From Endosaccharibacter trunci (GTDB lineage: Bacteria > Pseudomonadota > Alphaproteobacteria > Acetobacterales > Acetobacteraceae): a DNA stretch of 64,000 nt. Made by a program: the position numbers and the translations under genes. The notes under the pieces are model-generated. The model ran no database searches and had not been told where the DNA came from. It worked only from the letters and a program-made list of their open reading frames with translations. Below are positions 37,838-45,578 of this stretch, one piece after another; the first letter of the stretch is position 1, and each line of letters opens with the position of its first letter. The stretch is taken from positions 124,001-188,000 of the forward strand of contig JAMSKV010000006.1 of assembly GCA_024515975.1 (NCBI GenBank), given 5' to 3'.

Positions 37838-39039
37838 CAGGCGGGTCTCCAATCGCTGGCGGGCTCGGTGAACCAGGCGGCGCCGGTCTCGGTGATGTGG
37901 ACGCAATCCTCGAGCCGGATGCCGAATCGTTCCGGCACCACGATCATCGGTTCGATCGAGAAGCACATGCCGGGTTCGAGCGGGATGGCGTTGCCGCGCA
38001 CGATATAGGCCGGTTCGTGGATCGAAAGACCGATTCCGTGGCCGGTGCGATGCGGCAGACCGGGCAGATCGTAGCCCGGGCCGAGCCCGTGCGCTTCGAG
38101 CACGCGCCGCGCCGCCGCATCCACCGCCTCCGCCGCGACGCCCGGACGCGCCGCCGCGAAGGCCGCGTGCTGAGCCTCGCTCTCGATCCGCCAGATCCGC
38201 TCCTGTTCGGAATCGTCGCCGCCGATGCGCCAGCAGCGCGTCATGTCGGACTGGTAGCCGTGCAGGACGCAGCCCGTATCGACCAGAACCAGCGCGTCCC
38301 GCGCGAGGATCTGGTCGCCGGGAATGCCGTGCGGAAAGGCGGTGGCGCGGTCGAACTGCACGGCGCAGAACGAGGCGCCGTCCGGAGCGCCCAGCGCGCG
38401 ATGCGCGAGGTCGACGAAGCGGCGGATCTCGCTGGCGCGCAAACCCGGTTCGAGCGCCGCCGCGGCGGCGCGATGCACGTGCGCGGTGAGCCGCATCGCG
38501 TGCTGCATGATCGCCAGCTCGGCCGCGCTCTTGCGGCATCGCACGCGCTCCAGCACCGGCCCGGCATCGGTCAGCAGGAGATCGGCGCGCTGCTCGGACA
38601 GCGCGCGGGAAAACCGGAACGGCGTTTCCGGATCGAGCCCGAGCCGGGCGGCGTGTTTCAGCAGGGGCGACAGGATCGCGACCGGATTCTCGTGCTCGTC
38701 CCAGGGCAGGGGCTCGACCGGAAAGGCCAGCCCTTCGGCGACGGAGCCGGTCTCGAAGCGCGGACAGAGCAGGCGCGGCACGCCCTCGCGCGGCAGGAAC
38801 AGCGCCACGGCGCGTTCCGTCGGACCGAAGGCGAGGCCGGTCAGATAGCGCAGAAACGGGCCGGCGCCGACCAGGATCGCATCGAGTCCGGCCACGCCCA
38901 TGCCGTGCAGCACGGCACGCAGGCGCGCGCGATGCTCCGCCGCCGCAATGGGTGGCGGCAAGGGCGCATCCGGAAACGGCAGCGCCTCCAGCGCGCGTCG
39001 CAGGGGCGGCGGGAGAGCCAGGGCGGAGCCGGATGCCAT
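37837..39039 (-). CDS. M24-family X-Pro peptidase (prolidase-like)
   Basis: This 400-residue pita-bread metallopeptidase has an N-terminal creatinase-like domain (DAILVGAGPFLRYLTGLAFG). Its C-terminal catalytic domain keeps all five metal ligands: the two Asp in LVDTGCVLHGYQSDMTRCW, His in LPHRTGHGIGLSIHEP, Glu in FSIEPMI and Glu in GIRLEDCVHI. There is no signal peptide. Such enzymes cleave X-Pro bonds, and X-hydroxyproline would be a fitting substrate here because the operon also encodes hydroxyproline oxidation. The start at 39039 has GGGGAAG upstream and lies 4 bp after the permease stop. Confidence 0.9.
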   Translation of the reverse strand: MASGSALALPPPLRRALEALPFPDAPLPPPIAAAEHRARLRAVLHGMGVAGLDAILVGAGPFLRYLTGLAFGPTERAVALFLPREGVPRLLCPRFETGSVAEGLAFPVEPLPWDEHENPVAILSPLLKHAARLGLDPETPFRFSRALSEQRADLLLTDAGPVLERVRCRKSAAELAIMQHAMRLTAHVHRAAAAALEPGLRASEIRRFVDLAHRALGAPDGASFCAVQFDRATAFPHGIPGDQILARDALVLVDTGCVLHGYQSDMTRCWRIGGDDSEQERIWRIESEAQHAAFAAARPGVAAEAVDAAARRVLEAHGLGPGYDLPGLPHRTGHGIGLSIHEPAYIVRGNAIPLEPGMCFSIEPMIVVPERFGIRLEDCVHITETGAAWFTEPASDWRPA

Positions 39040-39043
39040 GCGG

Positions 39044-40588
39044 TTAGTCTTCCCCGGAGGTTCGGAACGGGTCTGGCCGTCCACGGCGCTGCGCCACGGC
39101 GAAGCAGATCAGAGACAGCGTCACGACCGCCGCGTCGTCGAGAGGATGCGCGATCCAGCCGCGCCCGCCGAAACTGCCCGTGAAGGACAGGATCAGCAAA
39201 CCGGCGATCCAGCCGAACAGCCACCCGCTCTCGCGCCAGGCCTGTCGTCCGCGGCGGAGTGCGACGGCGAGACCGGCGAGAAGCTGGAAGCCGAGCAGCC
39301 AGCGCAGCACCGGCCAGCCGGTCCAGAACACGATCAGGGACGCAACTGCGAAGGAGAGCGGTGCGATCACGGTGAAACCGCGCAGGCGGAACGGGCGCGG
39401 CAGGCCGGGTGCGGTGCGACGCAGCGCCGCCGCCGCGGTGGGGGCCAGCGCGTAGCTCATCATCAGCGCGGAGGACACCACGCCGATCAGCGCCTGCCAG
39501 GACGGAAACGGCAGCGTCCAGAACACGGACAAGGCGAAACACAGCCAGAGCGCGGGCACGGGCACACCGCTGCGCGCGTCGACGCGTGCGAACAGCCGCG
39601 GGAAGGTGCCGCCGCGCGCCCAGGCGAACACCACGCGCGGCGTGGCGCCGAGATAGACATTGCCGGTGCCGGTCGGCGAGGCCATCGCGTCGCACACCAC
39701 CAGCGTCGCGAGCCAGCCCGCGCCCAGCATCATCGCCAGATCGCGGAACGGCAACGCGAGGGCGCTGTCGATCCCGGCCCATCCGCGCGCCAGCAGCGCC
39801 TGCGGCACGCTGCCGAGAAAGGCGGCCTGCAGCAGCACGTAGACCAGCATGGACAGAAGCACAGAGCACAGCAGGGCGAACGGGATTGCGCGCTGCGGAT
39901 CGCGCACTTCCGCGGCCACGGCCACGATCGGCGTCAGTCCCAGATAGGCGAAGATGATCCCGCCGGTGGAGATCGCCGCCTCCACGCCGGACGCTCCGCC
40001 GGGCGCGAATCCGTGCGCGGTGAAGTTGGCCGCGTGCATGTGCGCCAACAGAACGACCGCCACCATGGCCGGGACGCAGAACTTGAACAGGGTGACGATG
40101 GTGTTGACCAGCGCGAAGGCGCCGATGCCGGCGCGGTTGATCGCAAAAAGGACGGCCAGAACCGCGAATTGCAGCAGCCATCCGGCGAGGGTCGGATCGC
40201 CGGCGGCGTCGCGCGTGAGGCCGGGAATCCAGGCGCCGGCATATTGGCGGGCGGCGACGATCTCGATCGCGATCAGCGAGGAATAGGCGACGGTGGTGAC
40301 CAGCCCCATCAGGAAGCCGCAAACCGGGCCGTGCGACCATTCCGGATAGCGCACCACGCCGCCGGCATGCGGCAGAGCGGCACCGAGTTCGCAATAGACC
40401 AGGCCCAGCAACAGCACGGCGCCGCCCGCGATCACCCAGCTCAGCAGGGAGGCCGGGCCGGCGATTGCCGACACATGGGCGGCGGCGAACAGCCAGCCCG
40501 AGCCGAAGATCGAGCCGAAGCCGATCATGGTCAGATCGAGACGGGACAGGGAACGCTTGAAACCGTTGGTGTCCGGGGTGCGGCTCAT
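39044..40588 (-). CDS. APC-superfamily amino-acid permease
   Basis: This 514-residue protein with about 12-14 membrane segments has the APC entry motif TMIGFGSIFGSGWLFAAAHV, the TM6 region (GGIIFAYLGLTPIVAVAAEV, then RDPQRAIPFAL) and further helices to a short cytoplasmic tail. The ATG at 40588 sits within the stop of the upstream dehydrogenase (ATGA); more upstream in-frame sequence is not permease-like. By context it imports hydroxyproline or proline-type amino acids. Substrate cannot be read from sequence. Confidence 0.88.
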   Translation of the reverse strand: MSRTPDTNGFKRSLSRLDLTMIGFGSIFGSGWLFAAAHVSAIAGPASLLSWVIAGGAVLLLGLVYCELGAALPHAGGVVRYPEWSHGPVCGFLMGLVTTVAYSSLIAIEIVAARQYAGAWIPGLTRDAAGDPTLAGWLLQFAVLAVLFAINRAGIGAFALVNTIVTLFKFCVPAMVAVVLLAHMHAANFTAHGFAPGGASGVEAAISTGGIIFAYLGLTPIVAVAAEVRDPQRAIPFALLCSVLLSMLVYVLLQAAFLGSVPQALLARGWAGIDSALALPFRDLAMMLGAGWLATLVVCDAMASPTGTGNVYLGATPRVVFAWARGGTFPRLFARVDARSGVPVPALWLCFALSVFWTLPFPSWQALIGVVSSALMMSYALAPTAAAALRRTAPGLPRPFRLRGFTVIAPLSFAVASLIVFWTGWPVLRWLLGFQLLAGLAVALRRGRQAWRESGWLFGWIAGLLILSFTGSFGGRGWIAHPLDDAAVVTLSLICFAVAQRRGRPDPFRTSGED

Positions 40589-41880
40589 CGACGGCCTCCG
40601 AAGCGGGCCGGATCGAAAGGCCCCAGCCCGTCCGGCATCTCGCCGCGCAACAGGGACAGCGCGATCTCCGCCGTGCGCGGGGCGAGGGTCAGGCCGAGAT
40701 GACCGTGCCCGCTCAGCACCAGAAGATTCGGCAGGCCCGGCAGCGGCCCGATGGCCGGCAGGTAGTCCGGCAGGGTCGGTCTGGCGCCCATCCAGCGCCG
40801 GAACGGCGAGGCCACGGGCAGACCGAGCGCCCGCACATGCTCCTCCAGCCGCGCCCATTTGCGCCGATCGGGCGGCGCGTCCTCGCGATCGAACTCCACG
40901 AAGGAGGAGGCGCGCAGACGATCGCCGAAGCACGATACGATCAGCGCGCGCTCCTCGAACACCAGCGGCGGAAACGGCCAGGGCGCGTCATGCCGCCATT
41001 CCAGGTGATAGCCGCGCTCGGCAATCAGCGGCAGGGACCGGCCGAGCCCGCGCAGCAGCCGCGCCGTGCCGACACCGGCGGCCAGAACGATGCGGCCGGC
41101 CTCGATCGTCTCGCCATTCGCCAGCGTGGCGACGCGCGCGTCGTCGGAAAGGCGCGATACCGCCTGACGTACGACCAGGCCGCCCGCCCCGGTGAAGGCG
41201 TCGAGCAACGCGCGAAGGCAGCGCACCGGATCGGCGACCTGGCCGGTGTTCTCGAAGCGCAGGCCGCCCGCGAGGGGCCGGCGGAGGCGGCCGGACAGCG
41301 CCTGGAGCGTATCCTCCGGCATCGGCGTGGCGCGTGCCGTCCCGGTTCGCAACGGGCGACGAGCCGCCTTCCGCCAGGCATTCGGGTTCTGCCACGCCGC
41401 CAGATGGCCCCGGTCATCGACCAGGAAGGGCGCATCCAGCGTGTCCGCCAGTCGTTTCCAGGCCGGCAGGGCATCGGAAAGAAGGAACGACAGCGCGCGC
41501 TCTCCGGCGCTGGCGCGCGCGGTGGCGCGGACGAAGCGCAGGCTCCATGGCAACCAGGCGCCGGGCCGGCGCCAGCCCAGATCCAGCGCGCCGCCGAAGC
41601 GGAACAAACGGCGCGGCGCGCTGAACAGGAAGGACGGGGTTGCGAGCGGGGACACCTGCTCGGTGGCGATATGGCCGGCATTGCCGAAAGAGGCCGGTCC
41701 GACGAACGCGTCTCCGAAGGAAATGTCCTCGGGATCGCGCTCCTGCGGCCAGCATAAGGTGACGGAAAACCCGGCACGCTGTGCGGCCAGCGCCGCCGTG
41801 CGGCCGACGATGCCGCCGCCGATCACCAGCAGGGGGGATGCCGGGGCCGGCGATGAATGGCTTGTGAAATTCCCTCGCAT
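40585..41880 (-). CDS. FAD-dependent D-amino-acid dehydrogenase, probable D-hydroxyproline dehydrogenase
   Basis: This 431-residue DadA/DAO-fold flavoprotein has the FAD-binding Rossmann motif LLVIGGGIVGRTAALAAQRA at residues 17-36, FGNAGHIATEQVSPLA near the flavin, and the C-terminal RPTLPDYLPAIGPLPGLPN then SGHGHLGLTLAPRTAE. In hydroxyproline catabolism the epimerase makes cis-4-hydroxy-D-proline, which an enzyme of this family oxidises to pyrroline-4-hydroxy-2-carboxylate. The deaminase and epimerase for this route lie just across the divergent promoter. It is first in the minus-strand operon. Its ATG directly abuts the operator, leaving no room for a ribosome site. D-proline or general D-amino-acid oxidation is the alternative. 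Confidence 0.85.
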   Translation of the reverse strand: MRGNFTSHSSPAPASPLLVIGGGIVGRTAALAAQRAGFSVTLCWPQERDPEDISFGDAFVGPASFGNAGHIATEQVSPLATPSFLFSAPRRLFRFGGALDLGWRRPGAWLPWSLRFVRATARASAGERALSFLLSDALPAWKRLADTLDAPFLVDDRGHLAAWQNPNAWRKAARRPLRTGTARATPMPEDTLQALSGRLRRPLAGGLRFENTGQVADPVRCLRALLDAFTGAGGLVVRQAVSRLSDDARVATLANGETIEAGRIVLAAGVGTARLLRGLGRSLPLIAERGYHLEWRHDAPWPFPPLVFEERALIVSCFGDRLRASSFVEFDREDAPPDRRKWARLEEHVRALGLPVASPFRRWMGARPTLPDYLPAIGPLPGLPNLLVLSGHGHLGLTLAPRTAEIALSLLRGEMPDGLGPFDPARFGGRR

Positions 41881-41892
41881 ATCGTATACGAT
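41881..41892. promoter_or_regulatory. Perfect operator palindrome ATCGTATACGAT in the divergent hydroxyproline promoter region
   Basis: This 12-bp perfect dyad immediately precedes the dehydrogenase ATG (41880, minus) and lies 36 bp before the deaminase start (41928, plus). On the minus strand TTGCGC (41915-41910) and TATCGT (41893-41888), 16 bp apart, look like -35 and -10 elements. The operator would then cover the -10 box and transcription would start at or next to the ATG. Confidence 0.75.
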
Positions 41893-41927
41893 ACAGCACC
41901 ATCGAAGCCGCGCAAGCGAGGTTTATT

Positions 41928-42815
41928 ATGAAGTGGACAGGCGTTTTCCCGGCGGCGACGACCCAGTTCAAGGAGGATCTCAGCGTCGACCACGACGCCA
42001 CGCGCGGCGTGCTCGATGCGCTGGTGCGCGACGGCGTGCACGGTCTGGTGGTGATGGGCACCTGCGGCGAGAACAATTCGCTCGAGCCCGACGAGAAGAT
42101 CGCCCTGCTGCGCGAGGCGGTGGACGTGGTGGCGAAGCGGGTTCCGGTGATCGTCGGGGTGTCGGAATTCGATACGGCGCGCGCCTGCCGCTTCGCGGCC
42201 AGGGCGGCCGAGCTCGGCGCGGACGCGCTGATGGTGCTGCCGGCGATGGTCTACGTGCCGCAGCCGCACGAGCTGGAGGCGCATTTCGCCGCGGTGGCGA
42301 AGGCCTCCGACCTGCCGATCATGCTCTACAACAACCCGCCTGCCTATCGCGTCAGCATCGGCATGGACGTTCTGGAGCGACTGGCTGCGTTGCCGACCAT
42401 CGCCGCGGTCAAGGAAAGCGCGCCGGATACGCGCCGTTTCACCGATCTGCGCAACCGCTTCGGCGATCGCTTCGTGCTGATGGCCGGTCTCGACGACGTG
42501 GCGCTGGAAGGATTGATGCTGGGTGCGGCCGGCTGGGTGTCCGGCCTGACCAGTGCCTTTCCGCAGGAATCGGTGGCGCTGGTGGAAGCGGCCGCGCGCG
42601 GCGATTATGCCGAGGCGCTGCGGATCTATCGCTGGTTCATGCCGCTGCTGCATCTCGATGCCGAGCACGATCTGGTGCAGTCGATCAAGCTGGCCGAGCA
42701 GATCATGGGGCGCGGGTCGGAGCGCGTGCGCATGCCGCGCATGCCGCTCGCCGGCGCGCGCCGGGCCGAGGTGACGGCGATGGTGGAGAAGGCGGCGGCG
42801 ACGCGGCCTTTGTAA
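41928..42815 (+). CDS. DapA-family lyase, probable pyrroline-4-hydroxy-2-carboxylate deaminase
   Basis: This 295-residue TIM-barrel class I aldolase of the DHDPS/NAL family has the entry motif VVMGTCGENNSLEPDEK, the catalytic Tyr in PIMLYNNPPAYRV, the Schiff-base Lys in TIAAVKESAPD and the GLDDVALEGLMLGAAGWVSG stretch. In hydroxyproline degradation a member of this family deaminates pyrroline-4-hydroxy-2-carboxylate to alpha-ketoglutarate semialdehyde. The neighbouring epimerase and dehydrogenase support that role over dihydrodipicolinate synthesis. A 2-keto-3-deoxypentonate-acting member is a second possibility, given the arabinose module. GAGG precedes the ATG by 6 nt. Confidence 0.85.
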   Translation: MKWTGVFPAATTQFKEDLSVDHDATRGVLDALVRDGVHGLVVMGTCGENNSLEPDEKIALLREAVDVVAKRVPVIVGVSEFDTARACRFAARAAELGADALMVLPAMVYVPQPHELEAHFAAVAKASDLPIMLYNNPPAYRVSIGMDVLERLAALPTIAAVKESAPDTRRFTDLRNRFGDRFVLMAGLDDVALEGLMLGAAGWVSGLTSAFPQESVALVEAAARGDYAEALRIYRWFMPLLHLDAEHDLVQSIKLAEQIMGRGSERVRMPRMPLAGARRAEVTAMVEKAAATRPL

Positions 42816-42817
42816 GA

Positions 42818-42925
42818 CCAGGGCTCTGCCCTGGACCCGCCAAAGGCTCGCCTTTGGAATCCATTCGCTAAACAATTGGATTCTCAAGGCGAGCCTTGAG
42901 CGGGGTCCAGGGGCAGAGCCCCTGG
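42818..42925. repeat. Multi-hairpin intergenic repeat, copy 1
   Basis: Four perfect stem-loops follow each other: CCAGGGC/GCCCTGG (42818-42834), CCAAAGG/CCTTTGG (42840-42857), CTCAAGGC/GCCTTGAG (42883-42900) and CCAGGGGC/GCCCCTGG (42907-42925), arranged as A-B-spacer-B'-A'. The outer pairs can also pair with each other to form one long hairpin. Related copies lie at 44007 and 63818. This copy separates the deaminase from the epimerase and may stabilise or attenuate the mRNA. Confidence 0.85.
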
Positions 42926-42946
42926 CCTTTCTTTAGGGACAAATCC

Positions 42947-43954
42947 ATGCGCCACACCTTCTTCTGCATCGACGGCCACACCGCCGGAAACCCGGTCCGT
43001 CTGGTCGCGGGCGGCGCGCCGCTTCTGCGCGGCGACAGCATGAGCGCGCGACGGCAGGACTTCCTCGAACGGTTCGACTGGATCCGCACCGGGCTGTGTT
43101 TCGAGCCGCGCGGGCACGACATGATGTCGGGCGGTTTCCTGTATCCGCCCACCCAGGCCGACACGGATGGCGGCATCCTGTTCATCGAAACCAGCGGCTG
43201 CCTGCCGATGTGCGGCCACGGCACTATCGGCATCGTCACCTTCGCGCTGGAGAATGGCCTGCTCTCGCCGCGCGAGCCGGGACGGCTGCGTCTGGAAGTT
43301 CCCGCCGGGATCATCGAGATCGGCTACACCGAAGAGAACGGCCGGGTCCGTTCGGTGTCGATCCGCAACGTGGCGTCCTTCGTCGCGGCGGAGGATGTGA
43401 GGATCGAGGTGCCGGGGCTGGGGACGCTTCGTGTGGACGTGGCCTATGGCGGCAATTTCTATGCGATCGTGGAGCCGCAGGGCGCGTTCGAGGGGATCGA
43501 TGCGCTGGGCGCCTCGCGCATCCTGCAGCTCAGCCCGGTCGTGCGCGCACTGATGCGCGAGAAGATCACCCCCGTGCATCCGCTCGACCCGACCATCAAC
43601 GGCGTGAGCCATGTGCTTTGGACCGATGGCGCGCCGGTGCGGGGCGATGCCGGGATCGTCGGCCGCAACGCGGTGTTCTACGGCGACAAGGCGATCGACC
43701 GCTCGCCCTGCGGCACCGGCACCTCGGCACGGCTGGCGCATCTCCATCATCGTGGGCTGCTTGGCGTCGGCGAGCGACTGGAGCATCGCTCGATCATCAA
43801 CAGCCGGTTCGACGGCACCGTGCTGGACGAATGCGCGGTGGGCGGCCGTCCCGCGATCGTGCCGCTGATCGAGGGCGCCGCGATCGCCACCGGCTTCAAC
43901 ACGGTGTGGATCGACCGGGAGGACACGTTCTGGCGCGGCTTCCAGGTCGGTTGA
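42947..43954 (+). CDS. lhpA: 4-hydroxyproline 2-epimerase (proline racemase family)
   Basis: This 335-residue proline-racemase-fold enzyme has the first catalytic Cys in LPMCGHGTIGIVTFALENG and the second in DRSPCGTGTSARLAHL; IDGHTAGNPVRLVAGG opens the protein. A Cys pair marks true racemases/epimerases, as opposed to the Thr/Ser dehydratase branch. Genome context (dehydrogenase and deaminase) points to conversion of trans-4-hydroxy-L-proline to cis-4-hydroxy-D-proline. The start at 42947 begins the conserved N-terminus, and the extra upstream in-frame codons are repeat sequence. It follows the deaminase across a 131-bp spacer filled by a multi-hairpin repeat. Confidence 0.92.
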   Translation: MRHTFFCIDGHTAGNPVRLVAGGAPLLRGDSMSARRQDFLERFDWIRTGLCFEPRGHDMMSGGFLYPPTQADTDGGILFIETSGCLPMCGHGTIGIVTFALENGLLSPREPGRLRLEVPAGIIEIGYTEENGRVRSVSIRNVASFVAAEDVRIEVPGLGTLRVDVAYGGNFYAIVEPQGAFEGIDALGASRILQLSPVVRALMREKITPVHPLDPTINGVSHVLWTDGAPVRGDAGIVGRNAVFYGDKAIDRSPCGTGTSARLAHLHHRGLLGVGERLEHRSIINSRFDGTVLDECAVGGRPAIVPLIEGAAIATGFNTVWIDREDTFWRGFQVG

Positions 43955-44006
43955 GGACTGCCCTCGCAGGATTGGCTTCGGAGACCAATCGCTGAAACCC
44001 TGGATT

Positions 44007-44048
44007 CTCAAGGCGACTGCCTTGAGCGGGTCCAGGGCGGAGCCCTGG
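44007..44048. repeat. Multi-hairpin intergenic repeat, copy 2 (partial)
   Basis: CTCAAGGC/GCCTTGAG (44007-44026) and CCAGGGC/GCCCTGG (44032-44048) repeat the right half of the element at 42818. A diverged left half (about 43966-44006) has the related core GCTGAAACCCTGGATTCT. It lies between the convergent epimerase and porin genes and probably acts as a terminator too. Confidence 0.8.
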
Positions 44049-44049
44049 C

Positions 44050-45567
44050 CTAGAACCGATAACTCGCCCACCCCGCCAGAAAATCCGAGCCGGCGAAACC
44101 GGCTCGCGTGAGGGCGGGGCCCGCAGCCAGATGCTCGTAGCGGCCGGTGAAGTTCAAACGCGGCGTGGCGGTCCAGACCGTCTGCAGGCGCGTCACGTCC
44201 GCGACCTTGCGGGCGCGATTGTTCTGCGTGCCGGCAAAGGCGGTGCCGTTGGCGCGATAGACGGCGTCGCCAGTGCTGTCGCGCCAGGTCCATTGCTGTT
44301 CGATCGTGATTCGCACGCTCTCCAGCGGCGACACGGTGAAGCTCGGCGCCAGGGCGATCAGGTTGGTCGGCGTCAGATAGAGCTGGTAGCTGTAGTAGAT
44401 GTTGTTGCCGAACGGCGCGAAGGCGTCGTGCAGCGCGCCGCGATTATAGGCGCCCCCGCCGCTGGCGTAGTCGGCATGGAAGCCGATGCGCGGCGCGGTC
44501 GGAGACGAGCCGAGTTTCCAGGTCTGGGCTGCGAAGATCTGTCCGGCCTGGATCGGTCGGTTGCCGGATCGGCCACCCTGGTAGTTCGCGGTCCAGTCGA
44601 TCGTGAGGCGTCCGGCATCGCCCCAGAGGCGAGCGCCGTAGTAGAACCGCTCCTCGGCGCTGTTGGTGCGTCCCCAGACGGCATGGTCGTTGGCGAGGCG
44701 CCATACGAAGGGGTCGAAATAGAGCTTCGACCCGCCCAGGGCGGTTCGAGGCACCACCATGCCCGAGGTGACGCCGCTGAAGCGGATGCTGCGCTCGACG
44801 AAATCGTCGCCAGCGCCCCCCACGCCGAGACGCGTGGGATGCAGATCGAACAGATCGGCACGCAGCGTCTTGCCGCGCACCCACAAGCGCACGCCGTTGA
44901 GCACGTAGCGGATCGTGTTGTTGTCACGCTGGGAGACAAGAAGGTTGGAGCCGTCCGTGAACTCCTGGCGTCCGTAGCGCAGGCCGAGCCGTACTGACCC
45001 GACCGCCTCGTCGCCCTCCACGAAATATTGCTGGAAGACGAGCCGGTTCCGGAACGATCCGCTGACAGTGCCGAGCTCCTTTCCCCATAGATCGGCGCGG
45101 GCGATTTCGGCATAGGCGCGCAGATGCGGGCCGATATGCAGATCGGCACCGCCGACGCTGCGCAGGATGTCCTGCTTCTGGCGCGGGCCCAGCTTCAGGT
45201 TGGGGTTGCTGGTCTGGTTGAAGCGCAGCCGCAACTCGCCGGACAGGGTGAGATACACCGAACCGCTGTTGTTGAGCGGCAGGAATTTCAAACGATCGAG
45301 CCAGTCCTTCCGCTTCTTCGGATCGCGCATGGAGCGCCAGTCCTCGGCCCAGCGGGACAGGTTGTAGCCGGCGGTGGACAGACCGTCTCCGGCGGCGGGG
45401 GCCGGATAGGCGCTCACCGCCGGTTCGGCCGGGTTGCGCGTGAGGCCGCCGGTGGGCGAGGGGTTGAGCTGGGCCCGGGCCGGGGCGACCGCGAAGGGCA
45501 GCAGAAAGGTGGCCAGGAGGACAGGCCGGAGCATCGCGCCTCTGGGGGCGCATCGGGAACGCCGCAT
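44050..45567 (-). CDS. Alginate-export-family outer-membrane porin
   Basis: This 505-residue beta-barrel protein with a signal peptide (LRPVLLATFLLPFAVAPARA) has an AlgE-like body: SGELRLRFNQTSNPNLKLG, DLHIGPHLRAYAEIARADLW, LGLRYGRQEFTDGSNLLV and a terminal GWASYRF. No alginate genes are nearby. It starts 11 bp after dctA with GAGGAG 8 nt ahead, so it is the second gene of a dctA operon. It probably provides an outer-membrane route for organic acids rather than alginate. Confidence 0.85.
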   Translation of the reverse strand: MRRSRCAPRGAMLRPVLLATFLLPFAVAPARAQLNPSPTGGLTRNPAEPAVSAYPAPAAGDGLSTAGYNLSRWAEDWRSMRDPKKRKDWLDRLKFLPLNNSGSVYLTLSGELRLRFNQTSNPNLKLGPRQKQDILRSVGGADLHIGPHLRAYAEIARADLWGKELGTVSGSFRNRLVFQQYFVEGDEAVGSVRLGLRYGRQEFTDGSNLLVSQRDNNTIRYVLNGVRLWVRGKTLRADLFDLHPTRLGVGGAGDDFVERSIRFSGVTSGMVVPRTALGGSKLYFDPFVWRLANDHAVWGRTNSAEERFYYGARLWGDAGRLTIDWTANYQGGRSGNRPIQAGQIFAAQTWKLGSSPTAPRIGFHADYASGGGAYNRGALHDAFAPFGNNIYYSYQLYLTPTNLIALAPSFTVSPLESVRITIEQQWTWRDSTGDAVYRANGTAFAGTQNNRARKVADVTRLQTVWTATPRLNFTGRYEHLAAGPALTRAGFAGSDFLAGWASYRF

Positions 45568-45578
45568 GGTGACGCTCC

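Noticed and set aside
41928-42815. Dihydrodipicolinate synthase (dapA) of lysine biosynthesis
   Set aside because: Family motifs are shared, but the gene sits between a hydroxyproline epimerase and a divergent D-amino-acid dehydrogenase under the catabolic operator.
44050-45567. Alginate biosynthesis gene algE
   Set aside because: No alg genes nearby; it is in an operon with dctA, so the family name does not show the function.
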